A stretch of DNA of 64,000 nucleotides from Paracoccus methylarcula (GTDB taxonomy: Bacteria; Pseudomonadota; Alphaproteobacteria; Rhodobacterales; Rhodobacteraceae): positions 1 through 64,000 of the forward strand of contig NZ_PXNQ02000011.1 of assembly GCF_003007735.2 (NCBI RefSeq), read 5' to 3'. Below are positions 10,918 to 20,389 of this stretch, piece by piece; the stretch's first letter is position 1, and the number at the start of each line of letters is the position of its first letter. The translations under genes and the position numbers were made by a program. A model generated the notes under the pieces. That model worked only from the letters and a program-made list of their open reading frames with translations. It searched no databases and was not told the DNA's origin.

Positions 10918-11529
10918 ATGCCCGCATCCTCAACGCTTCGTGATCGCCGCCGCCTGCAAACCGGGCGCGAAATTCAATCGGCCACGCTGCGGCTTGCGCT
11001 GCGCGAGGGGTTCGAGGCGATCACAACCGAGATGATCGCGGCAGAGGCCGGGGTCAGCCTGCGGACATTCTTCAACTACTATGCGAACAAGGAGGCGGCG
11101 CTGGTCGGCAGGCGGCCGGAAATCGATCCCGGAATCATCGGGTGGTTCGAAATCGCCTCGGGACCGCTCATGGATGATCTTTTCGAGGCGCTCAGCCGTC
11201 ATCTTGACGACGGCCACCTGAACCGCGAGACGATCCGGCTGATCAGCACCTTGCTGGAACGGTCCCCCGAGCTGGTGCCGATCTTTCACGCCTCGCTTCA
11301 GAAACTCGCCTGTCAGATCGTCAGCCTTGTCACGTCCCGCTTGGGCGAGACGGCGCGGCCAGAGGCCGAATTGCTCGCCGAACTGCTTTCGCATGCACTG
11401 GGCCACGCCATCCGTAGCTGGTCGCAATCCGATGACATGAGCGAATCCGAAATCACCAGGCTCGCCCGGCAGCATGTCGAGAAAGTCGGAGCACTCATCG
11501 GGTATGGTGGCGAAGCGCCAAGCCGCTGA
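10918..11529 (+). CDS. TetR/AcrR family transcriptional regulator
   Basis: A 203-residue TetR-family repressor. The N-terminal helix-turn-helix is recognisable as ITTEMIAAEAGVSLRTFFNYY followed by NKEAAL, and the C-terminal ligand-binding domain is helical without assignable ligand. It is divergent from the RND adaptor/pump operon and probably controls it. The frame is open further upstream; the ATG at 10918 is chosen because it puts the DNA-binding domain at the usual place, with 10876 as an alternative that would overlap the candidate operator. No clear ribosome site precedes either start. Confidence 0.88.
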   Translation: MPASSTLRDRRRLQTGREIQSATLRLALREGFEAITTEMIAAEAGVSLRTFFNYYANKEAALVGRRPEIDPGIIGWFEIASGPLMDDLFEALSRHLDDGHLNRETIRLISTLLERSPELVPIFHASLQKLACQIVSLVTSRLGETARPEAELLAELLSHALGHAIRSWSQSDDMSESEITRLARQHVEKVGALIGYGGEAPSR

Positions 11530-11617
11530 TGCGGAAGGCGTCAGGCCGTCCATTCCGGGTCATTGGTGAATGGACAGGGCAGCCGCGAAACGACGCGGCC
11601 GCCCTGCCCGGCTGTTC

Positions 11618-14119
11618 TTATCCATCCACCCGGATACGGGCGTTCTGCGGGTCATGGGGGCTGTCCTCGGCCACTTCGGCATCCCAAAGCTCGCGGAACA
11701 TCCGGACCTTCAGCCGGGTCCCCGGCTCGGCCAGATCGGGACGGACATAGCCCATGCCGATCTGCTTGCCGAAGGCCACGGAGTAACCGCCCGAGGTCAA
11801 ACGCCCGACCTTTTCACCATCGGCGAACAATGCCTCGCGGCCCCAGGGATCGGCATCCTCCGGCCCGTCGATCAGCAGCGTGACGCATTTCGAACGGATG
11901 CCCAATGCCTCCATCGCGGCCTTGCCCTTGAAATCCTTGGACAGATCGACGAAGCGGTCCAACCCGGCTTCCAGCGGCGTGGCGTCACGGCCCAGTTCGG
12001 TGCCGAAGGCGCGATAGGATTTTTCCTGCCGCAGCCAGTTCTGCGCCCGTGTGCCGACCAGCTTCATTCCCAGGGACTCGCCCGCCTCCATCAGCCGGTC
12101 GAACAGGTGGTTCTGCATCTCGATCGGGTGATGCAGCTCCCACCCCAACTCGCCGGTATAGGCGACCCGGATCGCCTGAACCGGCACCATGCCCAGTTCA
12201 ATCCGTTTCGAGGAGAGCCATGGAAAACGTTTGTTCGACAAGGCGGTTTCCGGATCCGCATCGCGGATCAGCTTGGCCAGCACATCGCGCGAGGACGGGC
12301 CGGCGATGGCAAACACGCCCCATTGCGAGGTCACATCCTGAATGTTGACGAACCCGCCACCCGCAGCCATGAAATCCTCGGCCGATTTCAGCAGGTTGTC
12401 CTGATCGTAATCCGCCCATGCGCCCGCCGAGACAAGGTAATAGTCATTCTCGCCGCGCCGCACGATGGTATATTCGGTGCGCGTGGTCCCCGCCTCGGTC
12501 AGCGCATAGGTCAGGTTGATGCGCCCGACCTTGGGCAGCTTGTTGCTGGTCAGCCAGTCAAGGAACGCCGTCGCCCCCGGTCCGGTCACGACATGCTTGG
12601 CGAATGCGGTCGCATCGATCAGCCCCGCCGCGTTGCGGACCGCCTCGGCCTCGGCGCGCGCATATTCCCACCAGCCGCCCCGGCGGAAGCTGCGGGCATC
12701 ATGGTCAAAGCCATCGGGTGCATCGACCGGCCCGAAATAATTCGGCCGCTCCCAGCCATTCACGCAGCCGAATTGCGCGCCCCGCGCCTTCTGCCGGTCA
12801 TAGGCCGGAGAACAGCGCAGGGGGCGGCATGCCGGGCGCTCTTCGTCCGGGTGATGCAGGATATAGACGTGATCATAGGCCTCTTCGTTCTTGCGCGCGG
12901 CATATTCCGTGGTCATCCAGCGGCCGAAGCGGCGCGGATCCAGCGATGCCATGTCGATCTCGGCCTCGCCCTCGGTCATCATCTGCGCCAGGTAATGGCC
13001 GGTGCCGCCCGCCGCCGTGATGCCAAAGCTGAAGCCCTCGGCCAGCCACATGTTGCGCAGCCCCGGCGCGGGGCCGACCAGCGGGTTGCCATCCGGGGTA
13101 TAGCATATCGGACCGTTGAAATCGTCCTTCAGACCCACTTCTTCCGAGGTCGGGATCCGATGGATCATCGCCATGTATTCCTCTTCGATCCGGTCCAAAT
13201 CCAAGGGGAACAGGTCGGCGCGGAAACTCTCGGGCACATCATAGAGGAAGCGCGCCGGGGCATTGCGCTCATATGGTCCCATGATCCAGCCGCCGCGTTC
13301 CTCGCGCACATACCATTTGGCATCGGCGTCGCGCAGGACCGGGTGTTCGGGATTGCCCTCTTCGCGCCACTTGATCAGCGCCGGATCCTTCTCGGTGACG
13401 ATGAACTGATGCTCGACCGGGATGGCGGGGATCTTGATGCCCAGCAACCGCGCGGTGCGCTGCGCATGGTTGCCGGTCGCAGTCACCACATGCTCGGCCC
13501 GGATCTCGAACAGCTCGCCGGTGGGAACGAGATTGCCGCCCTTCTCGCCCATCTTCTCGCAGGTGACGATCCATTCGGAACCGGTCCATTGATAGCCGTT
13601 CACCTGGATCTTGCGCTCGATGGAGCAGCCCGCCATCCGCGCGCCCTTGGCCATGGCCTGGGTCACATCGGCGGGGTTGATATAGCCATCGGTGGGATGG
13701 AAGATCGCGCCCTTCAGATCCTCGGTCCGGACCAGCGGCCAGCGTTCCTTGATCTGGGCGGGGGTCAGGAATTCATGCTCGATCCCCACCGTCTCTGCGG
13801 TCGAGGAATAGAGCATGTATTCATCCATGCGCTCCTGCGTCTGCGCCATGCGCAGGTTGCCGCAGCGGGTGAAACCGGCATTCAGCCCCGTCTCGGCCTC
13901 CAGCCCGGCATAAAGCTTGACCGAGTAATCATGGATATGGCTGGTCGCGTAACCCATGTTGAACAGCGGCAGCAGCCCGGCCGCGTGCCATGTCGAGCCC
14001 GATGTCAGCTCGTCACGCTCGACCAGCAGCGTCTCCCACCCGGCGCGGGCCAGATGCAGGGCGATCCCGCAACCGACCGCGCCGCCCCCGACGACAAGAA
14101 CCTTCACATGCGTTTTCAT
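11618..14119 (-). CDS. Dimethylglycine/sarcosine dehydrogenase-like FAD enzyme with GcvT domain
   Basis: An 833-residue two-part enzyme. The N-terminal half is a DAO-type FAD oxidoreductase with the dinucleotide motif VVGGGAVGCG (residues 9-18) and STWHAAGL, whose His45 is the position that carries covalent FAD in dimethylglycine and sarcosine dehydrogenases. The C-terminal half is a GcvT/aminomethyltransferase domain (AFAKHVVTGPGATAFL to the C-terminal GYVRPDLAEPG block). Such enzymes demethylate N-methylated glycines and pass the one-carbon unit to tetrahydrofolate. The start at 14119 has a GAGGAG site. It is divergent from panC-panB; PanB uses the methylene-THF this enzyme would make. The exact substrate is not resolved by sequence. 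Confidence 0.85.
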   Translation of the reverse strand: MKTHVKVLVVGGGAVGCGIALHLARAGWETLLVERDELTSGSTWHAAGLLPLFNMGYATSHIHDYSVKLYAGLEAETGLNAGFTRCGNLRMAQTQERMDEYMLYSSTAETVGIEHEFLTPAQIKERWPLVRTEDLKGAIFHPTDGYINPADVTQAMAKGARMAGCSIERKIQVNGYQWTGSEWIVTCEKMGEKGGNLVPTGELFEIRAEHVVTATGNHAQRTARLLGIKIPAIPVEHQFIVTEKDPALIKWREEGNPEHPVLRDADAKWYVREERGGWIMGPYERNAPARFLYDVPESFRADLFPLDLDRIEEEYMAMIHRIPTSEEVGLKDDFNGPICYTPDGNPLVGPAPGLRNMWLAEGFSFGITAAGGTGHYLAQMMTEGEAEIDMASLDPRRFGRWMTTEYAARKNEEAYDHVYILHHPDEERPACRPLRCSPAYDRQKARGAQFGCVNGWERPNYFGPVDAPDGFDHDARSFRRGGWWEYARAEAEAVRNAAGLIDATAFAKHVVTGPGATAFLDWLTSNKLPKVGRINLTYALTEAGTTRTEYTIVRRGENDYYLVSAGAWADYDQDNLLKSAEDFMAAGGGFVNIQDVTSQWGVFAIAGPSSRDVLAKLIRDADPETALSNKRFPWLSSKRIELGMVPVQAIRVAYTGELGWELHHPIEMQNHLFDRLMEAGESLGMKLVGTRAQNWLRQEKSYRAFGTELGRDATPLEAGLDRFVDLSKDFKGKAAMEALGIRSKCVTLLIDGPEDADPWGREALFADGEKVGRLTSGGYSVAFGKQIGMGYVRPDLAEPGTRLKVRMFRELWDAEVAEDSPHDPQNARIRVDG

Positions 14120-14292
14120 GGCTGGCGACTCCTCTGGCCCCGAATATTCCCCGTTAGTGCCAGAGCATAATCCGAACGGTCCCATCCGCCCGACCATTGG
14201 CGGCAAAAAACGACATGCTGCAACGCAGCACTTGTGCTAAACGCGCTCCGAAGGCTAATTTGAGCCCCAGCCTCGGGAGGAGGATCAGGAGA

Positions 14293-15150
14293 ATGCAGAT
14301 TTGCCGCAGCAAGCAGGCCATGCGCGAATGCGCGGATGCGTGGCGGGCCGAGGGGCAGCCTATCGCACTGGTGCCCACCATGGGCGCGCTGCATGACGGG
14401 CATATGACATTGGTCGCCCGCGCCCGCGACTGGCTGAAGGCGCAGGGCGGGGGGCGGTTGGTGACATCGATCTTCGTCAATCCGACGCAATTCGGCCCGA
14501 ATGAAGATCTCGACAAATATCCCCGCGACGAGGAAAACGACCTGGCGCTGTTGCGAAAGGCGGGCACTGATGCGGTCTTCCTGCCCACGGTCGAGGACAT
14601 CTATCCCCCGGGCACCCAGACCATCGTCGAGGCCACGGCCCTGTCGCGGATGCTGATCGGGCGGCTGCGCCCCGGCCATTTCCGCGGGGTGACCACGGTG
14701 GTGACCAAGCTGTTCAACATCACCCGCTGCGATGCGGCGGCTTTCGGTGAAAAGGATTACCAGCAGCTTACCATTATCCGGCAGATGGTCGGTGATCTGG
14801 ACATGCCGGTGCGGATCATCCCCGTGCCCACGGTGCGCGAGGCGGACGGGCTTGCCATGTCCTCGCGCAATCTCCGCCTGAGCCCGCAGGACCGTGCAGC
14901 CGCCCCGGTGCTGAGTCGCGCCCTCGACCGCGCGCAGCAAATGGTGGCGGAAGGCGTCACCCTCACCGCGCTGCGCCGCGAGATTCGCGGCGTTCTGAAC
15001 AATGAGCCGCGCGGCGAGACCCGCTCCATTGACATCCGTGACGCTACCGACCTGTCGCGGATCAACCATATCGACCGCCCCGTGGTGATCCTGCTGGCCG
15101 TCCGTTTCGGCGATGTGCTGCTGATAGATCAGCGCGTCACGCATCCATAA
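14293..15150 (+). CDS. panC: Pantothenate synthetase (pantoate-beta-alanine ligase)
   Basis: The 285-residue enzyme joins pantoate and beta-alanine with ATP to form pantothenate. The nucleotidyl-transferase signature PTMGALHDGH (HIGH-like, residues 28-37) and the AMSSRN block corresponding to KMSKS are both present. The start at 14293 follows an AGGAG site; 32 extra codons upstream are not needed. It is nine bases from panB, so the two form an operon for vitamin B5 synthesis. Confidence 0.97.
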   Translation: MQICRSKQAMRECADAWRAEGQPIALVPTMGALHDGHMTLVARARDWLKAQGGGRLVTSIFVNPTQFGPNEDLDKYPRDEENDLALLRKAGTDAVFLPTVEDIYPPGTQTIVEATALSRMLIGRLRPGHFRGVTTVVTKLFNITRCDAAAFGEKDYQQLTIIRQMVGDLDMPVRIIPVPTVREADGLAMSSRNLRLSPQDRAAAPVLSRALDRAQQMVAEGVTLTALRREIRGVLNNEPRGETRSIDIRDATDLSRINHIDRPVVILLAVRFGDVLLIDQRVTHP

Positions 15151-15159
15151 GAGGCCCCC

Positions 15160-15969
15160 ATGTCGACACAAGCTCCTGTCAAGCGATACACAGCCCCCCA
15201 GATACAGGCCCGCAAGGGTGACACCCCCATCGTCTCGCTGACCGCCTATACCGCGCCGATGGCTGCCATGGTCGACAAGCATGCCGAGGTGATCCTCGTC
15301 GGCGACAGTCTCGGGATGGTGGTGCATGGCCTGCCCTCGACCATCGGTGTCACGCTCGAGATGATGATCCTGCACGGGCAGGCAGTCATGCGCGGCAGCG
15401 AGCGGGCGATGGTGGTGATCGACATGCCCTTCGGCAGCTACGAGGAAAGCCCCGGGCAGGCTTTCCGCAACGCCGCCCGGATCATGGCCGAGACCGGCGC
15501 GGGTGCCGTCAAGCTGGAAGGTGGCGCGCGCATGGCCGAGACCATCCGTTTCCTGACCGAACGCGGCATCCCGGTCATGGGCCATGTCGGCCTGACCCCG
15601 CAGGCGACCAACACCATGGGCGGCTTCAAGACCCAGGGCCGCGACGAATCCGACTGGCCCGCCCATATCGCCGACGCCCAGGCCGTGGCCGATGCCGGCG
15701 CCTTCAGCATCGTCGTCGAGGGCGTCATGGAGGCGCTGGCCGAGCGCATCACCGAAGCCGTCCCTGTCCCGACCATCGGCATTGGCGCCTCGAACCGCTG
15801 CGACGGGCAGATCCTGGTGCTGGACGACATGCTGGGCCTGTCCGGCCGCGTGCCGCGTTTCGTCCGCAAATTCGGCGATCTCGGTCCCCGGACCGACGCT
15901 GCCATCGCGGCCTATGCCGAAGCCGTCCGTGACCGCAGTTTTCCGGGGGATGGGCAGGTTTATCGGTAG
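15160..15969 (+). CDS. panB: 3-methyl-2-oxobutanoate hydroxymethyltransferase
   Basis: The 269-residue TIM-barrel enzyme adds a hydroxymethyl group from 5,10-methylene-THF to alpha-ketoisovalerate, making ketopantoate. The VGDSLGMV motif (around residues 47-54) carries a metal-binding Asp; the MPFGSYEES and VKLEGG blocks supply the other conserved active-site residues. It is full length and lies directly downstream of panC with a GAGG ribosome site. Confidence 0.97.
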   Translation: MSTQAPVKRYTAPQIQARKGDTPIVSLTAYTAPMAAMVDKHAEVILVGDSLGMVVHGLPSTIGVTLEMMILHGQAVMRGSERAMVVIDMPFGSYEESPGQAFRNAARIMAETGAGAVKLEGGARMAETIRFLTERGIPVMGHVGLTPQATNTMGGFKTQGRDESDWPAHIADAQAVADAGAFSIVVEGVMEALAERITEAVPVPTIGIGASNRCDGQILVLDDMLGLSGRVPRFVRKFGDLGPRTDAAIAAYAEAVRDRSFPGDGQVYR

Positions 15970-16082
15970 ATCCCGCCGGAGCGTGGCAGAGGACAACATC
16001 TGTCTTCCCCGCAAAGGGAAGGCGATGCGCGGCCCAGGGGTAAGATGATCATCTGTCTTCGGTTCCGGAACAGGTGCACCCG

Positions 16083-17036
16083 CTATCCGAGCCCTGCCCG
16101 GGCCATCCGCCGATACATCGTCGTTCGCCCGATTCCCAAGAGGCGCGCCGCCGCCGAGACATTGCCTCCGGCCCGGGCCAGTGCCCGGGTCAGGACCACG
16201 CGCTCCGCGCTGTAGAAGCCCTGCTCGGCCAGGTCCGCATCGGATTCCAGCAGGTCGGCGGCCGGGACATGGGTGATGTCTCCTTCCCGCTCCAGTCCAA
16301 GGGCGCGGCGGGCCGTGAGAGTGGCGCCGATGACAAGATCGTCCCGGTCCACGGCCAGCAGCATGGCGGGATCGCTGCCGTCCTTCGAGGCGAAAATGAT
16401 CCGGGCATCCGGATAGCAGGCCCGGAAATTCATCGCCTCGATCGTTCTGGCCACATTCGCGACGTGGGACAGGATCAGGCTGTTGCTATGCTCGTCCTGA
16501 TCGTCGCGCGCCGAGGTCACGTCCAGCGCCGCCAGCAACCGCCCGTCAGGACCCCAGATCGGAGCAACCATGCAGGACATGTCGATATTGCGGGTCCGGA
16601 AATGTTCCTCTCTGTGGATGCAGATCTGCCGCCCTTCAACCAGGCAGGTACCGATCCCGTTGGTTCCCTGCACCGCTTCGGACCAATTCGCCCCGGGCCA
16701 CAGGTCCCATTCCTGGAATTGCCGGGTATCTGCGGTGTGGATACGCTGATCCACCACCACGCCATCGGCATCGCTCAACAGGACGTTGCGCCCGGGCAAT
16801 CCCACCAGCTTGAAAACCTGATCGAGTTGCGGGGTTGCGAGATGCAGGAATTTCCCGATCGCATCCCGGCGTAGCGATAATTCGGCCTCGGTCAGTCGTT
16901 CGGGGCGGTAATCCTCCGCCGGATCGAGCTCGAATTTCAAGGCCGAGCGGCGCCATGATGTTACTAGCGCAGAACCCGTTGATTTTGAATGTGATTTCTT
17001 GATAACTTCGGCAGAATGCCTTTGATATTTCCGCAT
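16083..17036 (-). CDS. GAF-domain regulator with C-terminal Fis-type HTH, no AAA+ domain
   Basis: A 317-residue regulator. The N-terminal half is the GAF sensor of AcoR-type activators (conserved GANWSEAVQGTNGIGT followed by RNIDMSCMVAPI). The C-terminal 45 residues are a Fis helix-turn-helix (ALARAGGNVSAAARLLGIGRTTMYRR). The AAA+ sigma-54 activation domain that normally sits between them is absent, so it cannot act by the classical sigma-54 route. A GTG at 17057 could extend it by seven residues; neither start has a good ribosome site. No linked target is evident; the upstream intergenic DNA is AT-rich. Confidence 0.82.
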   Translation of the reverse strand: MRKYQRHSAEVIKKSHSKSTGSALVTSWRRSALKFELDPAEDYRPERLTEAELSLRRDAIGKFLHLATPQLDQVFKLVGLPGRNVLLSDADGVVVDQRIHTADTRQFQEWDLWPGANWSEAVQGTNGIGTCLVEGRQICIHREEHFRTRNIDMSCMVAPIWGPDGRLLAALDVTSARDDQDEHSNSLILSHVANVARTIEAMNFRACYPDARIIFASKDGSDPAMLLAVDRDDLVIGATLTARRALGLEREGDITHVPAADLLESDADLAEQGFYSAERVVLTRALARAGGNVSAAARLLGIGRTTMYRRMARAGLG

Positions 17037-17144
17037 ATTACGTTGTAAAACCGACACCTTGGAAAAACAGGGAACCGACCCTTGACGTGATATGATAACA
17101 TGACTGGAAATGGGTAATAAGTCAGAACTGAATAATTGGTTAAC

Positions 17145-17187
17145 GGGCGGGAATGATCCTTCATCCGGGTCACTGCCGGACCCGCCC
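17145..17187 (-). terminator. Possible hairpin terminator after the MFS gene
   Basis: GGGCGGG and CCCGCCC arms enclose a 29-base loop that itself contains CCGG-N7-CCGG. In the leftward direction it follows the MFS gene by about 80 bases. The long loop and lack of a T-run make this a weak call; a protein-binding dyad is an alternative. Confidence 0.35.
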
Positions 17188-17265
17188 GCCCTTGGTTTCC
17201 AATATTTAGCTTGGCCTCGTCAGACTTATTCCGCGCCACCCGTAACTTCGCGGCGAACCCCGTCC

Positions 17266-18450
17266 TCAGGCTGCCGAGGCGATCTCGTCCTCATCCGTGA
17301 ATTCCGCCGTCCGTGCCAGCGGCGACAGCAACAATGGCACGATCAGCAACCCGGCGAGGCCAAGATAGATGGTGGAAAAGCTCACCCGCTCGGCCAGGAA
17401 GCCGATACTTCCGGGCGCCAGCAGGATACCGGAATAGCCCATCATCGTCACCACGGCAAGGCCCACCCCGGGCGCCAGCATCGGCAGGTTCCCGGCGGCG
17501 GAAAAGGCGATGGGCACCAGGTTGGCGATGCCCAGCCCCGCAAAACCGAAACCGATGATCGCCATCACCGGCCCGGTCGCCATTCCGGCGATCCCCAGGC
17601 CCGCGATGGCCACTACCGCGCTAATCCGCAACATGCTGACAGCCCCCAGTTTCTGCCGCAGGAAGTCGCCCAGGAACCGCATCGCGGCCATGGTCGCGGC
17701 ACAGGCGGCGAATCCCCAGCCCGCCAGTGACAGCGGTGCCTCCATCTCGCGTTGCAGATAAACCGCCGCCCAATCGAGAATCGCGCCTTCCGGCACCATG
17801 GAGCACAGCGCCATGAAACCGATGATGTAGGGTAAGGGCTGGCGCGGCAGCCGCAGCGGCGCCCGGGCCTCGCGCGCATCGGGCGTGTCATGCAGCATCC
17901 TCGGCAGCGCAAAGCCCAGCATGGCGGCAAAGATCAGCGTTGCCAGAATCGCGTGACCCATCTCTCCCAGGTGGGACAGCGCCATGCCTCCCAGTCCTGC
18001 GCCGACCACGCCGCCAAGGCTCCAGAATCCGTGGCAGGAAGACATGATCGCACGGCGGCGGGTGCGCTCGACAGCGACGGCATTGGCATTCATCGCCACA
18101 TCCATGCCGCCCAGAAACCCTCCGAACAGCAAGACCGCAGCGGCCACCAGCAGCAGGTTCGGCGCCAGCGACATCAGCAAGAGCGTCGGCAGCGCAAGAA
18201 ACGCCGACAGCCGCACGGCCCGGGCCGAGCCATGCCGCGCCGTCATCGCACCGAAGACCGGCATCACCAGAATCGAGCCCACGCCCAGCATCAGCACCAC
18301 AAGCCCGGCGGTGGCCTCGCTGATGTCAAGCCGTGCCATCAATGCCGGCAGCTTGGGTGCCCAGCTGCCGATCATCAGCCCGTTGGCAAAGAACAATGCC
18401 GATACGGCCAAGCGGAAGGAACCCGCTGGCGGGGCGACGCGGCCAGTCAT
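17266..18450 (-). CDS. MFS transporter
   Basis: A 394-residue major facilitator with about twelve hydrophobic segments. The N-terminal block LFFANGLMIGSWAPKLPAL and the loop motif GAMTARHGSARAVRL resemble the YbjJ/fucose-permease-like subgroup, whose members export or import small solutes. The acidic C-terminal tail (TDEDEIASAA) is cytoplasmic. It sits just downstream of the 2-hydroxyacid dehydrogenase on the same strand (21-base gap), so the two may be co-transcribed and the transporter could move a related acid. Substrate unknown. Confidence 0.85.
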   Translation of the reverse strand: MTGRVAPPAGSFRLAVSALFFANGLMIGSWAPKLPALMARLDISEATAGLVVLMLGVGSILVMPVFGAMTARHGSARAVRLSAFLALPTLLLMSLAPNLLLVAAAVLLFGGFLGGMDVAMNANAVAVERTRRRAIMSSCHGFWSLGGVVGAGLGGMALSHLGEMGHAILATLIFAAMLGFALPRMLHDTPDAREARAPLRLPRQPLPYIIGFMALCSMVPEGAILDWAAVYLQREMEAPLSLAGWGFAACAATMAAMRFLGDFLRQKLGAVSMLRISAVVAIAGLGIAGMATGPVMAIIGFGFAGLGIANLVPIAFSAAGNLPMLAPGVGLAVVTMMGYSGILLAPGSIGFLAERVSFSTIYLGLAGLLIVPLLLSPLARTAEFTDEDEIASAA

Positions 18451-18471
18451 GACGTGTCTCCGTTCGGACGC

Positions 18472-19478
18472 CTACAGCATGCTTGGCACGACCAGGTCGG
18501 GCGGCCGGTGCCCGTCGGCATATGTCTTGACATTGATGATGACCTTCTCGCCCATCTCGTTGCGGCCCTCGACCGTGGCCGAGCCCATATGCGGCAGCAG
18601 GACCACATTTGGCAATTCACGTAGACGCGGGTTGATCTCGTGTCCATGCTCGAACACGTCGAGACCCGCTCCGGCGATCTCTCCGGCGCGCAGCATCCGG
18701 GTCAGGGCGTTCTCGTCGATCACCTCCCCGCGCGAGGTGTTCACGACCACGGCGGTCGGTTTCATCAGCTTGAGCCGCCTTGCGTTCAGCAGGTGGAAGG
18801 TCGAGGGCGTATGCGGCGCGTTCACGCTGACGATATCCATCCGCGCCAGCATCTGGTCCAGGCTTTCCCAGTAGGTGGCCTGCAATTCATCCTCGATCTC
18901 GGGGCGCAGGCGCTTGCGGTTGTGGTAATGCACCTGCATCCCGAAGACATTGGCCCGCCGCGCCACCGCCTGCCCGATCCGGCCCATGCCAAGGATGCCA
19001 AGGCGGCGCCCGCCGACGCGCCCGCCCAGATGCGCGGTCGGAGCCCATCCGCCCCACGTCCGGCCTGCATCTCGGCCAGGCCCTCGGGGATGCGGCGGGT
19101 CACGGCAAGGATCAGTGCCATGGCCATGTCGGCGGTATCCTCGGTCACGACACCGGGGGTGTTCGACACCAGCACGCCGCGCTGCCGGGCCGACATGACA
19201 TCGATATGGTCCACCCCGGCGCCGTAATTCGCGATCAGCTTCAGGCGTTCTCCGGCCTGTGCCAGCATATTGGCGTCGATCTGGTCGGTGACCGTGGGCA
19301 CCAGGACATCGCTGTCCTTCATCGCCGCGACCAGTTCCTCCCGGCTCATCTTGTGGTCGTCCTCGCGCAGGACGACATCGAAAAGCTCCTTCATCCGGGT
19401 CTCGATGGGTTCGGGCAGGCGGCGGGTGACGGTGACCCGCAGCTTGGGACGCGACGAGGTCGGGCTGGTTACGTGCAT
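18472..19478 (-). pseudogene. D-isomer-specific 2-hydroxyacid dehydrogenase, frameshifted
   Basis: Reads as a glyoxylate/hydroxypyruvate reductase-type NAD(P)H dehydrogenase. The N-terminal part starts at the ATG at 19478 (GAGG site 7 bases before) and includes ANYGAGVDHID. The frame breaks at about 19056-19058: CGTGGGGCGG would read RWGGWAPTAHLGG if a T were restored after CGT. The second frame then continues GILGMGRIGQAVARR (NAD-binding GxGxxG), VNTSRGEVIDE and the catalytic-region PHMGSATVEGR to the stop at 18472. The repaired product is 335 residues, normal for the family. There is only one lesion. It is divergent from the SH3-domain gene. Confidence 0.9.
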
Positions 19479-19681
19479 GATTGCCTCACTTTCTCGAAAC
19501 CGTGTCGGTGGCGCACTTCCAATGCCGGGCGGCTTTTGGCAAACTGCCCGCGTTGAGGGGCAGGCACAAGACCCCTGAGAGGTCGCGCCCCGTCGCAAGC
19601 CGCCGAAACCGGTGGCGATACGGGATGATCGGCCCATAACCACGAAGGCCGGGCAGCCGGTCAGGCAGGAACGGAAAACGG

Positions 19682-20299
19682 ATGACGAAGCGGGCAGTTT
19701 TCGGAAAAGGCACAGTAATCGGTCTGGCGCTGGCAGCAATGATGACGGGCCAGATGGCCCTTGGGGGAAGTGCCGGGCAAACTGGCGGCCGTCACATGCA
19801 GGATCCCAACGTCATCCTGGTGCAGAACAGCCTCTCGGCGGATGCGCAGATCAGCCGCAACACGACGCAGCAGCGCGGCCCGGTCACCAACCTGCCGATC
19901 CCCCGCTATGTCAGTCTCAAGGGCAGCGAGGGCAATGCGCGCCGTGGTCCCAGCCTTTCGCATCGCATCGATTGGGTCTTCCGTCATGCCGGGATGCCCC
20001 TGCGGGTGGTCGCTGAATTCGGCCATTGGCGCCGGGTCGAGGACAAGGACGGCGCCGGTGGCTGGGTGCATTACGCGCTCTTGTCGGGCGTCCGCACCGC
20101 CATCGTCATCCAGGACATGGCCGAGCTGCGCACCCGCCCGGATGCCGAGGCCGACATTGTTGCGCGGGCGGAATCGGGCGCGATCGTCCGCTTGGGTGAA
20201 TGCAACCCCGGCTGGTGCAAGATCTCGGGTGGCGGAGAGCGGGGCTGGGTGCCCAAGACCTCGATCTGGGGCGTGGATCCCGACGAAATCCGCGAGTGA
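19682..20299 (+). CDS. Exported bacterial SH3-domain protein
   Basis: A 205-residue protein with a signal sequence (about residues 1-31) and two bacterial SH3-like segments. The first reads PRYVSLKGSEGNARRGPS with an RVEDKDGAGGWVH strand; the second is ELRTRPDAEADIVARAESGAIV with GWCKISGGGERGWVPKTSIWGV. Proteins of this COG3807-type family are exported and thought to bind peptidoglycan, without enzymatic activity. The start at 19682 has a CAGGAA site. It is divergent from the dehydrogenase gene with about 200 bases between; no obvious operator was seen there. Confidence 0.85.
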   Translation: MTKRAVFGKGTVIGLALAAMMTGQMALGGSAGQTGGRHMQDPNVILVQNSLSADAQISRNTTQQRGPVTNLPIPRYVSLKGSEGNARRGPSLSHRIDWVFRHAGMPLRVVAEFGHWRRVEDKDGAGGWVHYALLSGVRTAIVIQDMAELRTRPDAEADIVARAESGAIVRLGECNPGWCKISGGGERGWVPKTSIWGVDPDEIRE

Positions 20300-20330
20300 T
20301 CCCGTATTTCGACATTTCCGGAACCGGGAT

Positions 20331-20357
20331 TGTCACAAAGCGCGGGCCTGCCTCGTC
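20331..20357 (+). promoter_or_regulatory. ECF41-type promoter, TGTCACA-N16-CGTC
   Basis: TGTCACA at 20331-20337 is followed after exactly 16 bases by CGTC at 20354-20357. This equals the published consensus of ECF41 sigma factors (TGTCACA-n16-CGTC). It lies 33 bases upstream of the first gene of an operon whose second gene encodes an ECF41 sigma factor, so it is almost certainly the autoregulated promoter. Confidence 0.9.
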
Positions 20358-20389
20358 TTCTTCATGTAGGCAGAACATGAGGAAGAGAG

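Noticed and set aside
20341-20375. TCTTCTTCATG near the ECF41 promoter as another repeat copy
   Set aside because: Only the short purine-rich tail matches; there is no ATATTT, CCCCCGGG or hairpin, so it is likely chance.
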